Assembly: GCA_004335835.1 (NCBI GenBank)
Contig: RWJK01001498.1
Location: 1,442 to 65,441 of the forward strand
DNA from: Scenedesmus sp. ARA3
Taxonomy: Eukaryota > Chlorophyta > Chlorophyceae > Sphaeropleales > Scenedesmaceae
Length of the DNA: 64,000 nt
Reading direction: 5' to 3'
Part shown: positions 12,390 to 26,916 of the stretch, piece by piece
How the letters are laid out: each line of letters opens with the position of its first letter
How positions within the stretch are numbered: the stretch's first letter is position 1
The notes under the pieces: model-generated
Databases searched by the model: none
The model's input: the letters and a program-made list of their open reading frames with translations, nothing else
What the model was told of the DNA's origin: nothing
Program-made: the position numbers and the translations under genes

Positions 12390-14076
12390 GCGCTGTTGCG
12401 AAGCGTGTTGATCGATGCGGTTGGTAGCTGCGTGCCATGGCATGTGTCAACGGCAGAAGAGTCTTGCACTTGTTGACATGCAGGCGGCATATGCTCTGCT
12501 GCCCAGGACGCTCCAGCGTATAGTTCCATGGTAATGTGTACTATTGCCTCTACCTCACACCGCCGCGGCGCCAAACGGGATCACTTCTTGGCAGCTACCT
12601 GGAGAACTGGACCTGTGGGGCGCCACTGACGTCGAGTTGTTACGTAACGGTATACCCAGCAGTACCAGCTCATGTAAATATGTTACATCTGAGCCGTGTG
12701 CCACACCATCAAGAAATACTGAGGGTGCGCCAACTCATCCACTGTCACAACTTCACCAGGCCCCCAATGCCGCTCGAAGCAGATGCATCATGCTGGAAAA
12801 CATTTACATCTTCATAGGCAATCAAGCATCTCTGACAGTTGCGTCAACATGACGTCATGCACCGTGCTGCGCTGAAGCTGCAGGCTGCAACATCAATGCT
12901 TGACAGCACACCTATTTCATCTCCACACCAGTAGCGGCGCCAATAAATCGGTCTGTTGGTTGTGTCATGCAGCCAAACATGTAACACAAATGCACCGCCA
13001 TGCATGACGCAACTACATGCAGAGCGCCATTTATGTACAAGCCTGTGCCATGTTCAATAATTGCGAGCGCAACTTGCATGCCGACATACGCTTCCTTTGC
13101 CTCAAAGGTGGTACAGCATGGTGCAGCATACATCAATATCGTCTTCGCTTCGATGAGGTGATCCGGTAAGGTGAAGCAGGCCAAAGATGCGCTGACTCAA
13201 AGCACTGCACAGCTGCCCTGGCAGCGCATCCAGACCAGCACCGTTCCTGCTGCCCTTAGGGCCAGGACACCAGCTGTGCCACAGCACATGTGCATACCAC
13301 ACTAACTACATGTCGCATGTATCACAGACAGTAATGCTGCTGGCATTGGCAAGCCTGCTGCATGTGCACTGCATCAAAAAGATGACGCCGGCTGTGAGCT
13401 GCGCTTGCACTGCTTGTTGTGGCGCATGCAAGTATTGTGGCAGCACGGTATGGCACCAAACGACAGGGTGGCCAGCAAATGCATTTCACAGGTGTGCCAA
13501 GTGTCAAGCTTTTGGCAAAGCCACAGACCAAAGATGCACCCAAGGAGCCTGATCCCAAAAGGCTGGGAACAATGGCAGGTGTCGCCGGTTGCGGCACGTT
13601 GAAACAGCAGCATGGCAGAGCGAGAGTGGTTGGCAACAGCCAGCCTCCAGCTACACGGGGCCACTGCTGCTGTGGAAAGGCTGCCAGGCAGGCAAACACA
13701 TGTACACAATGTACGCTGCCCAAAACGAGGGCACAGAGATAACAGCTGTACCTGTTGTGAATGACTGCAGCTGCAGAGCATCATCAACAGCAAGTGGAGC
13801 AAAGCAGGACACGGAGGTGATAACCAGGTGCTTCACCAAACCGTTTCTAAGGCAACGCCACTGAGGAACATGGCAGCACAGCAACCCCTTATTTGCCGTA
13901 CTGTTTCAGTTTCAACAGCAAGAAGAACAGTGCACCTGCTGCTTCCCACGTACAACGTATGCTGATCCTGTGGCACCACCATCACAGGCACATGTGCACA
14001 AGGTTGATCAGACCAACAGCAGTAGAGCAATACTGCCAAACACTCGCACACCCTGTCCTACATGTCATTCCAGCTG
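12390..14076. other. Convergent 3' flanks of the FAM194-thioredoxin and ankyrin genes
   Basis: From about 12700 onwards the plus strand is A/C-rich, as expected for the 3' flank of the minus-strand ankyrin gene. No exon chain is supported. The minus-strand frame near 12912-13184 has hydrophobic stretches but no recognised motif. Poly(A) candidates are TGTAA at 12673-12677 (+) and TTACA at 12683-12687 and 12804-12808 (-). Confidence 0.5.
12673..12687. terminator. Near-palindromic bidirectional TGTAA/TTACA element
   Basis: A 15-bp block reads TGTAA, five bases, TTACA, so the chlorophyte poly(A) pentamer faces both ways. It lies 284 bp past the FAM194-thioredoxin stop and about 1.4 kb past the ankyrin stop. 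It could end both convergent transcripts; this is inference from motif and position. Confidence 0.35.
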
Positions 14077-14983
14077 CTACTGTGCATCCATACTTGCACC
14101 GCATGCTGCTGTGTCCGCTGCTGGTGCTGCTGCCGGTGCTGCTGCTGCCGCTGGCGCTGTGCCACCGACGCCAAGTGCTGCTGCTGCAGCAGCTACCAGC
14201 GCCCGCACCACCTCCTGATTGTCTGACTCTCCTGCAGGCGTCTTGCCGCTGCTGTTGAGCACGCTGGGTGCCGCGCCCGCCGCCAGCAGCTGCTGCACGA
14301 CTGCCAAGTGCCCGCCGCGCGCTGCGTTGTGCAGTGCTGTGTCTCCATCGCTGTCCTGCAAGCTGACACTGCCTGGGCCTGAATTTGCCAGCAGCATCTG
14401 CACAATGCCTGCATAACCCCCTGCAGCTGCATCATGCAGAGGCGTTGTGCCGTCCTCTGGGTTGACCGCATCTGCTTTGGCACCCTCCTGCAGCAGTAGC
14501 TCAGCACACTGCTGATGCCCGTACAGGCACGCGAGGTGCAGCGCTGTGTCTCCGTCAGGGCCAGGGGTGTTGACGTCATACTGCGTGTCTTTCAGCTCTT
14601 GGATGTTGGTGGTTAGCTGGTCCATGCTGCCTTCCTCACATGCAGCAAAGATGTTGACCAGCAGGCCACCAGAGGGGTCTGCCCACTCATCTTCCTCCTC
14701 ATCGCCTTCTATGTGCAGGTTTCCGATGTGTGCCAGCTGCTCCTGCAGCCACTGCATATGCAAAAACGGCGATGGAGGCAAGGGAGTGATGCAACATGGC
14801 ACAAGAGGTCGATCATAGCTGTGCTGCTGCTGCTGCCCCTGCTGCTGCTGTTGCTGCAGGACTGTCTGCTTGCTGAAGTGCTGCATGTTGTTGAATACGC
14901 CGTTTTACCTGGTACTGCTCTTCGTCTAGGCCCTCGCCATCGCTCTCCTGGTCGGAAGCATGTGGGTCATCGCTCAATGCCAT
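14077..14983 (-). CDS. Small ankyrin-repeat protein
   Basis: Two exons, 14983-14909 and 14751-14077, join at phase 0 into 249 residues. The N-terminus is acidic (DQESDGEGLDEEQYQ, then GDEEEDEW at 41-48). Ankyrin repeats follow: a degenerate one near 57-87, then clear repeats opening with GDTALHLACLYGH (about 92), GTTPLHDAAAGGY (126) and GDTALHNAARGGH (161), and a shortened one (SSGKTPAGE, about 192). The tail from 212 is alanine/proline rich and ends in MDAQ. There is no signal peptide or membrane segment, so it is probably a soluble nuclear or cytosolic adaptor. Plant and algal homologues of similar size are usually annotated only as ankyrin-repeat proteins. The intron is GT-AG and includes a CTG/CAG tract. 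The start is the first ATG of exon 1. The partner is unknown. Confidence 0.9.
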
Positions 14984-17758
14984 ACTCTGCTCGGGCTGGC
15001 GCTCTGTCTCCAGCGGTCAACACCTGTTCTTTCGTTCTTAATCGCTTGCTGAGCTTCTGAAGCACGCGGTTGTGGAGGGGTTGAGTTGCACAACAGGCAG
15101 CCAAACTCAGCAAGGTAGGCTGCCAAAGCCAACACAGGAGCGTACACAAAGGTCAAAGGAAAACAGAAGAACAGAGACAGAGAAAAGAAGCAGGCTGTGA
15201 AGCACCAAGGCTACTGATAATCAGCAGCAGCAACAGCACCGGCAGAACCACATCAGCCAGTGACAGCTAACAGTGACGATTTGACGTGTCATATGACACA
15301 GTCAGCTAGGTGCCCATCAGGCACGTCTTGGGCAGCAATTGCTGAGCTTGTCCAAGCGCCGTGGGTAAACAAGTCTGGTAACAGGGCATGCCAGAAAGGC
15401 CGCCAGCTGCCATGTGTTGCAGCCAGCTATTCAAGCTGTTCAACAGTCAAACAGCAACAGCTGCACCAACAGAGCCTGCACACCAAAGGAGTTCAGTGAA
15501 TGGCAAGTTGATACTGCCCAGTTGACATCCTAGTACGTTCCTGCAAGCCGCCATAAAGCGACGATGGCAGCCAGAGACTGCAAGTCCTGCTGCTGTTTGG
15601 GCAAGACACTGCGCGTAGATTGTCGTCTCTGCGACACATTCAAATCATGTGGCTGAAATCAGTGCACTCACATAAAAGACAGTCCAAACCACTGATGCCA
15701 TGCAGGCTGGCAAGGCACACCTGCATCAGTACTATTCAGCGTGCACATAATGCACAGAAGCACAATCATCACACCAGCCACGTACTTCAAAGCAACTCCA
15801 AACAATGTGTCAACAACTGATTCAGCGAGTGCCGCCGACAAATTTTCTAGGGAAGTGCAGAACACAAACACCAGCGTGCAGCAGTGTGAAGAAGCTCCAG
15901 CACTGCTGGCATGGCATGTTGCGCAGAAGGGTACAGCAAAATCGACTGCAGGCGTCAAGCAGCACAAGCTTGCCACCAACAAATCCTGCAAGCCACTAGC
16001 ACAAAGGATACAGCCACGCAGGCAGTGCAGTACATCGTACAGCCCCCTCATGTTTTGTGCTGCTACTAATTCACGCAACAGGCAGGGTAGTCCGACAGCA
16101 GCTGTGCCCCGTAAACAGCTAGCAGCAGCGTCGCAGACATGCAGTCCGCTGGCATGTCGTGTCCTTTGTCATGCTGACACGGCACAGGCGGCATGCACAA
16201 ACCACCAGTTGAACTAGCCTCCAAAACAGCAGGCAGGCACGATACGTTGCACTGCATTGAATGGCCGCTCAGTTGGCACAAACCGTGAAACCAGTAGAAA
16301 AGCGGACGTTTGGAGCTGAACCTTGCAGTCAGGCCAAAACTTTGATGCACGCCCCAATCAAGCTTTGCCCAGCATTGCAGGACATTCCGGCACCCCAACA
16401 CTCTACGCCTGGGTGGCACATCACCTGGTGAACCTCAAGCCATTGATAGCCACTGTACTGCACGTCATTTTCACGTCATTTCCACAGCTACTAACAACTC
16501 GGACAGCTGGCAACTGTCTCTGCATACGCCAATCAGCTCATCACATGTACGAACGGCTGCACGTCAGTGTTGCTGACATCAACAGTCTGCCACAATGCAG
16601 CCGCTAGGAGCCTGCACCGCACGGCAACTTTCAGATGCGCAGACCACATGCACAACATGGTCCGCCAGCAAAATCACTGCTGCCGCCAGTACACTCCTGA
16701 TGCATGTTGCATAAGCATGACAACATGCATGGTCAGGCAGCTTTGAGGGTGTCATGCAACCTGCACACATCCATACATGCTGCTGCTGGCAGTTTCATTT
16801 CCTCATCATGTCAAAGAACACTGATTGTTACTCAGCATAACCATCACAGCAAGCAACACTGGGTATTGGCTGTGTCATTGCTTCATCAATTGTGCAGCAT
16901 CACCTAGCGCATACGTTGCTCTGGCAAGGCACACATCCAGCACACTACTGCACGCTACTGCACACTGGAATCATGCAACACAGCAAACTCTGCAAAACTC
17001 CATGTTAACAGCTTCATGCACATGCCAGCTGTGCACACATGCCACCAGCAGAATCAACCACAAGACGCATACCATGGCCATCCTTGCGTCAAACTGCACA
17101 ACCACCCACACATCTCAGATATGCATCCTCCACCAACCCTGCAACCTCTGCAGACCCCCAACATCGCAGTGAGCGCCAGCTGATCAAGCAGCTGTTTCAA
17201 ACAGGCAACAAGGCCCGTTCACATCACGCCCAGAGCAAAGCACCATTGCGAGAATGTCCCTACCAGGCAGCAGCAACCTGTGATAACTGCTGGAACAGGC
17301 GCCCCAAGCGCATTGCAGTACTGCGGCACAGCGCGCAGGCCGTGGCATTCCACGAAATCCTGAAAGCAAACCCCGCACCACCATAGCCCCCACGGAGAGC
17401 AGGCGCAGAGTCCCAAACAACCGGATTGGTGCTCAGCATTGCAATGGTTATGACATTATACCACCACAAGCACGTGTAGCCGGCTCTTCACTGCAAATAC
17501 AGGAGTTGCCGCGTCCACTGCATCACCACCACACAACAGCCTGCATGCCCTAAGCAAGCTGCATGGTGCTGGAAAGTGCCCACCAATGGCTGCTTGGATG
17601 CAGCCAGCACCGCAACAAATGATATGACAGCAGCCACGGTGCAACGACCGCGTTGGACTGTCAATGCGCGCTGCATTCATTGCTCCTCCTTTTGGAAGCC
17701 GGGAGGTTGCAGCAGCATCAAAGACACCCCAGGAATCACCATCTGTCAGGTCACCCGG
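14984..17758 (-). other. A/C-rich noncoding stretch downstream of the GDPD gene
   Basis: This stretch lies between the 3' array of the GDPD gene and the ankyrin start codon, both on the minus strand. Its composition (A/C on the plus strand) marks it as minus-strand transcribed 3' flank or intron. Proximal sequence near 14984-15300 should hold the ankyrin promoter. One minus-strand segment near 15700-15890 is open, has splice-like borders and encodes a hydrophobic stretch, but I could not extend it into a gene. Confidence 0.45.
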
Positions 17759-18490
17759 TGTTGTGACATAACCCACAGCACAGCGGACAGTAGACAGGTT
17801 GCACTGTCGATCCACACTTCCTTGCTTCCCCCCTGGCAGCCACTCATGCCGTGGCCACATCACGGAGCAGCTCCAGTAACGGTGCTTGCAATCCATTGGT
17901 GTGACATAAAACTAACAGCACAGTGGACGGTCAGGCTGCACCGTCGACCTGCACTCAACGCTGCTGCTCCTGGGCGCCATGCAGCACGTGGCAGCAGGAA
18001 CGACACCATTTTCAATGCTGTGACGTAATGCACAGTGCAGTGGACAATGTCCAGGTTGCACTGTCAAACTGCACTGTGCATTACGTCACAGCAGTGTCGT
18101 TTCCTGCTGCCACCTGGAGCCAAGTGGGCCGAATATTGCGACATTGAGCAGAGCTATAATTTGTTGAGCGTGTGCCGCATTCAGCGCGCCTGCTCCTGCA
18201 AATAAGGCGGCCCGTTGCAGCAGGGCAGCGACTGCAGGAAGCAGCACCATGCCAAACGCTGTCACACAACACCACATTAGATGGTTCACCCGTGCTGCAC
18301 TCAGCGCCCCTGCTCCTGGCATCCAGGTAGCCCGTGGCTGTAGCGCAGCGACTCCAGGAAGCAGCACCAAGCCAAACATAGTGACAACCAGCCGGACTGG
18401 GTGGCTGGTCCGTGCTGCACTCAACGCTCCTGGATTTGTTGTCAACCCGTGCTGCACTCAGCGCTCCTGGAGTCGTAACCCGTGCTGCAC
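17759..18490 (-). repeat. Tandem array of degenerate copies of the GDPD 3' end
   Basis: Reading on the minus strand from the GDPD stop at 18491, partial copies of the last coding 30-90 bp and adjoining 3' flank recur near 18448-18477, 18411-18440, 18290-18375, 18171-18232 and 17946-18000. A second unit, with a TGTGACATAA-like core and a TGCACTGTC-like end, recurs near 18017-18074, 17895-17953 and 17759-17816. The copies have diverged by substitutions and small indels, so they are old tandem duplications and not an assembly stutter. None keeps a long reading frame. Confidence 0.8.
17989..18112. repeat. Long inverted repeat (hairpin) in the GDPD 3' flank
   Basis: The 25-bp arms 18017-18041 and 18068-18092 are perfect reverse complements around a 26-base loop. 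An outer arm pair (17989-18006 and 18094-18112) is also complementary apart from one bulge, giving a stem of more than 40 bp with a 10-base bulge on one side. A transcript from the minus strand would fold into a strong hairpin. Confidence 0.85.
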
Positions 18491-20435
18491 TCAGCGCGCC
18501 TGCTCCTGGGAATCAGGCAGCCCGTGGCAGTAGGACAGCGACTCCAGGAAGCAGCAGCGCACAGGGATGCCCTCGGCCGCGTACAGCTGCGACCACTGGC
18601 GCCAGCGCCGGCTGCCAAACTCGCCGAAGCACTTGGAGTAGAAGTGCGGGAAGGCGATGAGCGCGAGGAAGCCGAGGTGGGGGTTTCGAGCCCCGGGGTG
18701 ATCAATTTCAAGCCGGTCTGCGTAGGGCTTGTGCTCCCTGCGGGGTCAGGCAGTGGTGCGGTGGGCGTGGGCAGGCCGGCAGAACTGGTCAGTCAGTGTG
18801 CGTTGATGACGTAGTGTGCTTGATCAGTTGGGGTGCGTATGCTGCATGCAGGTTGAACTGCCGCGCCTTCAGACAGCTCGCTAGCAGCTTGCTGCAGGCG
18901 CCACACCTGACAGGTCAACACAAGCAGACAAACCTAATGCACACTTCCCCTTGCAGGCGTGCTCCTGCCATGCAACGCCTACACCACTCACAACATGCAA
19001 CCGCATCCTAAGGGCATATCTAAGCAATAACTTGGACACCACAGAACAGACAAGCCTAGTGTGTTGGGCCGTGGTTGCTTACTTGAGCAGCTGCAGCAGC
19101 AGCATCCTGCCGCCGTCAGTGACAACCTTCTTCACTTCCACAATCAGCGGCCGCCTGCAGCCTGCTGCCCTGAATGCAGCCATGAACTCCCGCAGCGTAG
19201 GGGCATGCAGGCCCTGGCGGCCAGCTATGTGCAGCGTGCGCAACTGCGCGGCTGTCACATCCTGCAAAAAGGCAGAATGCAGCCACAACACGATGTGAAC
19301 ACCTCAGCACAGCCTTGACAGCCTGCGGCAACAGTAGGCTGTTGGTTTGATACTGGCAAGATGCAGGATTTGGCAACAGGTGTGTTGCTGCTGCCTCTGG
19401 CACGATGCAGCATGAGCACTTGCACCTGACATAAGTTGCAGGCGAATGCTGCGTTTGCAGCAGCAGCAGCAGCATCCACCTCCACCTGCCCTTCCCTCTG
19501 CTGCACAACGTTCTCAACATGCCAGGGGTACACATACAACAGCACACCAGCTGCCTCGCATGTTGCGAGACAGCAAGGCAGCATCATGCAGGCTGGCTGA
19601 CAACTGGTGATGATCTCCAACCACCAATGCACCACAATCACAGTCGTGCAGCGCCTACCTTGACTTGTACTGATGTTGGCGGCGGCTTGATGCCATGCTG
19701 CGCCAGCTGCTGGTATGCTGCAATGTTTGGGCCGGTGTTGGGGAAGGCCCGCAGCAGGTCAAAGTCATGCAGCACCACCAGCTCGCCATCAGCCGTTTCC
19801 TGCAAGCACAAGTGTAACAACAGCAGCAGCAGCAGCAGCCGCGGGTGAATGACATGCAGCGCTGCAAGCGTGCCAGCTGTCGCCTGCTGCAGCATGCATT
19901 GCTGCGCATGCAGCTGCATGCATGCAGAGAAGCAGCTAAGCTGCTGGGAACACTGAGTGATTGGCCACTTGACATGTTTGAGCAGAGCTGAAGCCTGCAT
20001 AAGTAACTGCTGGCGCAGATAGCGCTGCTGCTAAGCACCAAATGCAAGCCGGTGGTGAGAGCAGCTCGTAGCTGACAAGCACTGCCGCAATGTGCAGCTT
20101 GTAGGCCTCCAGCAAAGTAGTGCAAGTCTTTGACTGACCTGTATGTCCACCTCAAAGTAGTGCAAGTCTTTGACTGGCCCATGTGGGCCATTATCCTCCT
20201 CTACTAACGCCTGCATTGCCTCGATCGTGTTCTCACAATGTGACCCTGCAGCAAAAGATCTCGGGTTATGGGCCACACGCAGGCACTGAGCTTCTGCTGG
20301 CAAAGGTGATCTGCATGGCTGCTGCTATGAATAACGCTAGTGCTGCTGCACTCCCTGCAGGCCGCCAGGTCATGCAAAAAGCTTGTAATCAGCAGTGGAA
20401 GCTGCCTGCATTGTGACTGCTGATGATGAAAGTGT

Positions 20436-20478
<43 letters not shown>

Positions 20479-21215
20479 GGCAGCTGTGTTATCGGAGTCG
20501 TAATAGCTGGCACGTATAAATGGCTACTTCCCCTGCTGCTGCCGCTGCTACTGCATGCAATGCCCAGCCAACGCACCGTCATAGCCGTGTGCGCCTGCCC
20601 TGTGCCCTCTGATGTACTCGACACGCTGCGCGGCTTCAAACCAGCACCACAGCTGCAGGCAGCCCAGCAGCAGCGCGAGCAGCAGCACCATGCTGCAGCT
20701 GAGCAAGTGGCTTGCCAGCAGCACGCCACCCACTGCCGCCAGCACCTCCCTGCAGCAAAAGTGATTTGTGAAGGACATTGCCATGTCAGAGGCAGTGCCA
20801 GGTTGCATGTACACGGTGCTTTTGATGGCCAGGTGGCTGTTTCGTGTGAGCATCTGCTGCTTGCGTGGTGTTGTTCTGTGGCTGAGTGGTGCATTGCTGC
20901 TGGCTGGCATTGTACTGTACTGTACTGCCGCTTGCACATCACACGAGCACACCAGCAGTCCTTGCAGTTGATATTCATGCAGCTGGGCGCAGCTAGCCAT
21001 GCAGCTGCTGCAGAGCCGGAACAGACGCTGCTTGCAGGAACTTGCCTTTTGAACAGCGCCAAGCTGCGAAGCACCATGAGCTGAAACATGATGCCCATGC
21101 CCAGTATCCGCACTGGCCTGTAGTGGTGCTGAATGCCTGTTAGGTACAGGTGCAGTGGCGGGGCCAGCGCGGGTGCTGCTGCCGCTGCTTCTGCAGCTGC
21201 TTCTGCCGCTGTCAT
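18491..21215 (-). CDS. Glycerophosphodiester phosphodiesterase, membrane anchored
   Basis: Six exons (21215-21046, 20749-20577, 20245-20139, 19799-19659, 19261-19083, 18737-18491) join in phases 2,1,0,0,2 into 338 residues. GDPD enzymes hydrolyse glycerophosphodiesters to glycerol 3-phosphate and an alcohol, using a metal ion and a TIM-barrel fold. Visible motifs: GHRAG with the catalytic His-Arg (106-107), ENTIEAM (119-125), the metal-binding pair in FEVDIQ (Glu146, Asp148), and VVLHDFD with the second His (161), then PLIVEVKK. Two hydrophobic segments (about 36-54 and 66-94) precede the domain and suggest membrane anchoring. The C-terminal region is shorter than in bacterial GDPDs. Intron 1 has a GC-AG border with the donor consensus AAG|GCAAGT; using it restores phase. 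A nearby in-frame VAHNPR read from the intron is coincidental. Phospholipid turnover or phosphate recycling is the likely role. Confidence 0.9.
20110..20166 (-). repeat. Direct duplication across the donor of GDPD exon 3
   Basis: About 24 bp from the end of exon 3 (encoding the VKDLHYF region) recur immediately inside the intron, beginning a few bases after the GT donor at 20138-20137. This is a short form of the exon-end duplications seen in other genes here. Confidence 0.75.
20441..20476 (+). repeat. CTG repeat in GDPD intron 2
   Basis: Twelve TGC/CTG units on the plus strand (CAG on the coding strand) lie inside intron 2. They create spurious cysteine, leucine or glutamine runs in several frames and are not coding. 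Confidence 0.9.
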
Positions 21216-22647
21216 GGCACAGCTGCTACCTGCTGCTGTTGCTGCTGCTTGCAGGAGGCAATGGCAGCTGTTACACCGTGCTAGTTTGACTGTTCATGCG
21301 TTTGCTGATGTAGCTCTACTGAGCTACTGTGCACCCTGTGCAGGGAACAGCAGCAACAACACCAGCAGCAGCAGTGTGGCAGGGTGCAAATGGCAGCCAA
21401 AGACAACCTCTACGGGTATGGAGAGCAGCCAGCTGCAAAGAGACATCCACGCGTTCATGCACAGCGAAACCAAAAAGCAAGAAGCAAGGATACAATGGCA
21501 CAGCAAGTGCATGGCTTGGATGATGGTAACATCACTGGGCTTCAGAGGCAGCAGACGCGGGTAATGAGCCTTGCTGGCAACGAGCACGCACCTAACACGG
21601 CCGTGAGGTAACGTCCAGAATGATGAACATGTATAGCAAGCGTGGCCGCTGTGATTCCAGCAGGCGTGGGCCCGTTTAGCAGCAAACTTGTCCTGGGCAC
21701 TGTGTGTGGCACGTGGTCACAAGATGTAAAGGCAAATAGTATCCACGATTGCCAGTCTCAAGATCGGTGCAGCCACAGCGCACGAAGTCCGTCACAAGCG
21801 GCCCACGCAAAGCCGACCAAACAAGCCGGACAAGTTGACAATCACAGTGCGGCGAGAACATAGAGGTTCGTATCAGAAATTCTGATTAACATCATGTTTG
21901 AATAAGTTTCATCTGAATTCTGATGTTGGAAGTCACTAGCTGCCTCATAACCTAACTTTGGAGTCCCTGCTTGCCGGTAAAGGATTCTGTCGCCCCAGAT
22001 AGGGGATGAATCAAATCAGGATCAAGTTCACCAACACAGTGAACATGCGTCGTGCGAAGCTTTTGAAGAACTCGCTGTAGACTCTGCGTTGGCCTGCTTA
22101 TATAGTGCACCTGGCTACGGATGCCGCAGTAACGGCACTTTTGCACCCGTAAAAAGATCGTGAACGCCTTGTGGCGTCAATGGTAGAAGCACTCTGAGGG
22201 TGGAATGTACACTGGATCATGGTCCAGTCAACTCTGGCTGACTACTCCTGCTTCATCTGTCCGCACCGCATGGTTGCATGTTGTCTGCCATACACCGAAC
22301 CCCGTGCGTGCTGTCCATACTCCAGCCGTATTATCTGTTTGATCGCAGCTGGGTGGGCAGTGCAACGGCCGAGCACCAGCTCTGCGCGAAGCAGGCCCCA
22401 TTCGCAGGTGGGAAGTCATGAAAAAGGTGCTAGCGAGTCAAAAGCCTGCAGTGTGACTGTTGGACCTGAGAGAGTCCTCCGTGCTGCCGTAATACTGCTG
22501 CTGTCGGTGCTCACTGACGGTGCCGGGAGCTTAGCTAAGCTTCATGTTGAACAGCAGGCAACAGCACACAACACGTCTGATACTCACGTTCACGCTCAAC
22601 ACCTTTGCAGGACAGCCGCAGGTGCCTGAGTAGGCAGACTCACTACC
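21216..22647. promoter_or_regulatory. Divergent promoter region, GDPD and aquaporin
   Basis: This 1.4-kb gap lies between two divergent start codons and holds no supported exon. A locally AT-richer part contains two related palindromes, ATCAGAAATTCTGAT at 21872-21886 and a near-palindrome around CTGAATTC at 21910-21925, which could be operator-like sites. No TATA box is assigned. Confidence 0.45.
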
Positions 22648-26871
<4,224 letters not shown>

Positions 26872-26889
<18 letters not shown>

Positions 26890-26916
26890 GCACCTAGTGC
26901 TGCCCAAGCTGTTCTA
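26872..26916 (+). repeat. Duplicated stop-codon segment of the aquaporin gene
   Basis: The last 15 coding bases (encoding LPKLF) and most of the stop codon recur 28 bp downstream, ending in TAG where the gene has TGA. It is a small example of 3'-end tandem duplication. Confidence 0.8.

Noticed and set aside
20285..20330. In-frame VAHNPRSFAAGSHCENT, which resembles a GDPD start with catalytic His
   Set aside because: The phase-correct junction from 20577 to 20245 gives GHRAGAHGYDGGSHCENT with the proper HR pair. The VAHNPR string is intron sequence.
21850..22200. Possible tRNA (GGTTCG-like and GGCGTCAATGG strings)
   Set aside because: A and B boxes are not correctly spaced and no cloverleaf can be drawn. 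No tRNA was found elsewhere in the window.
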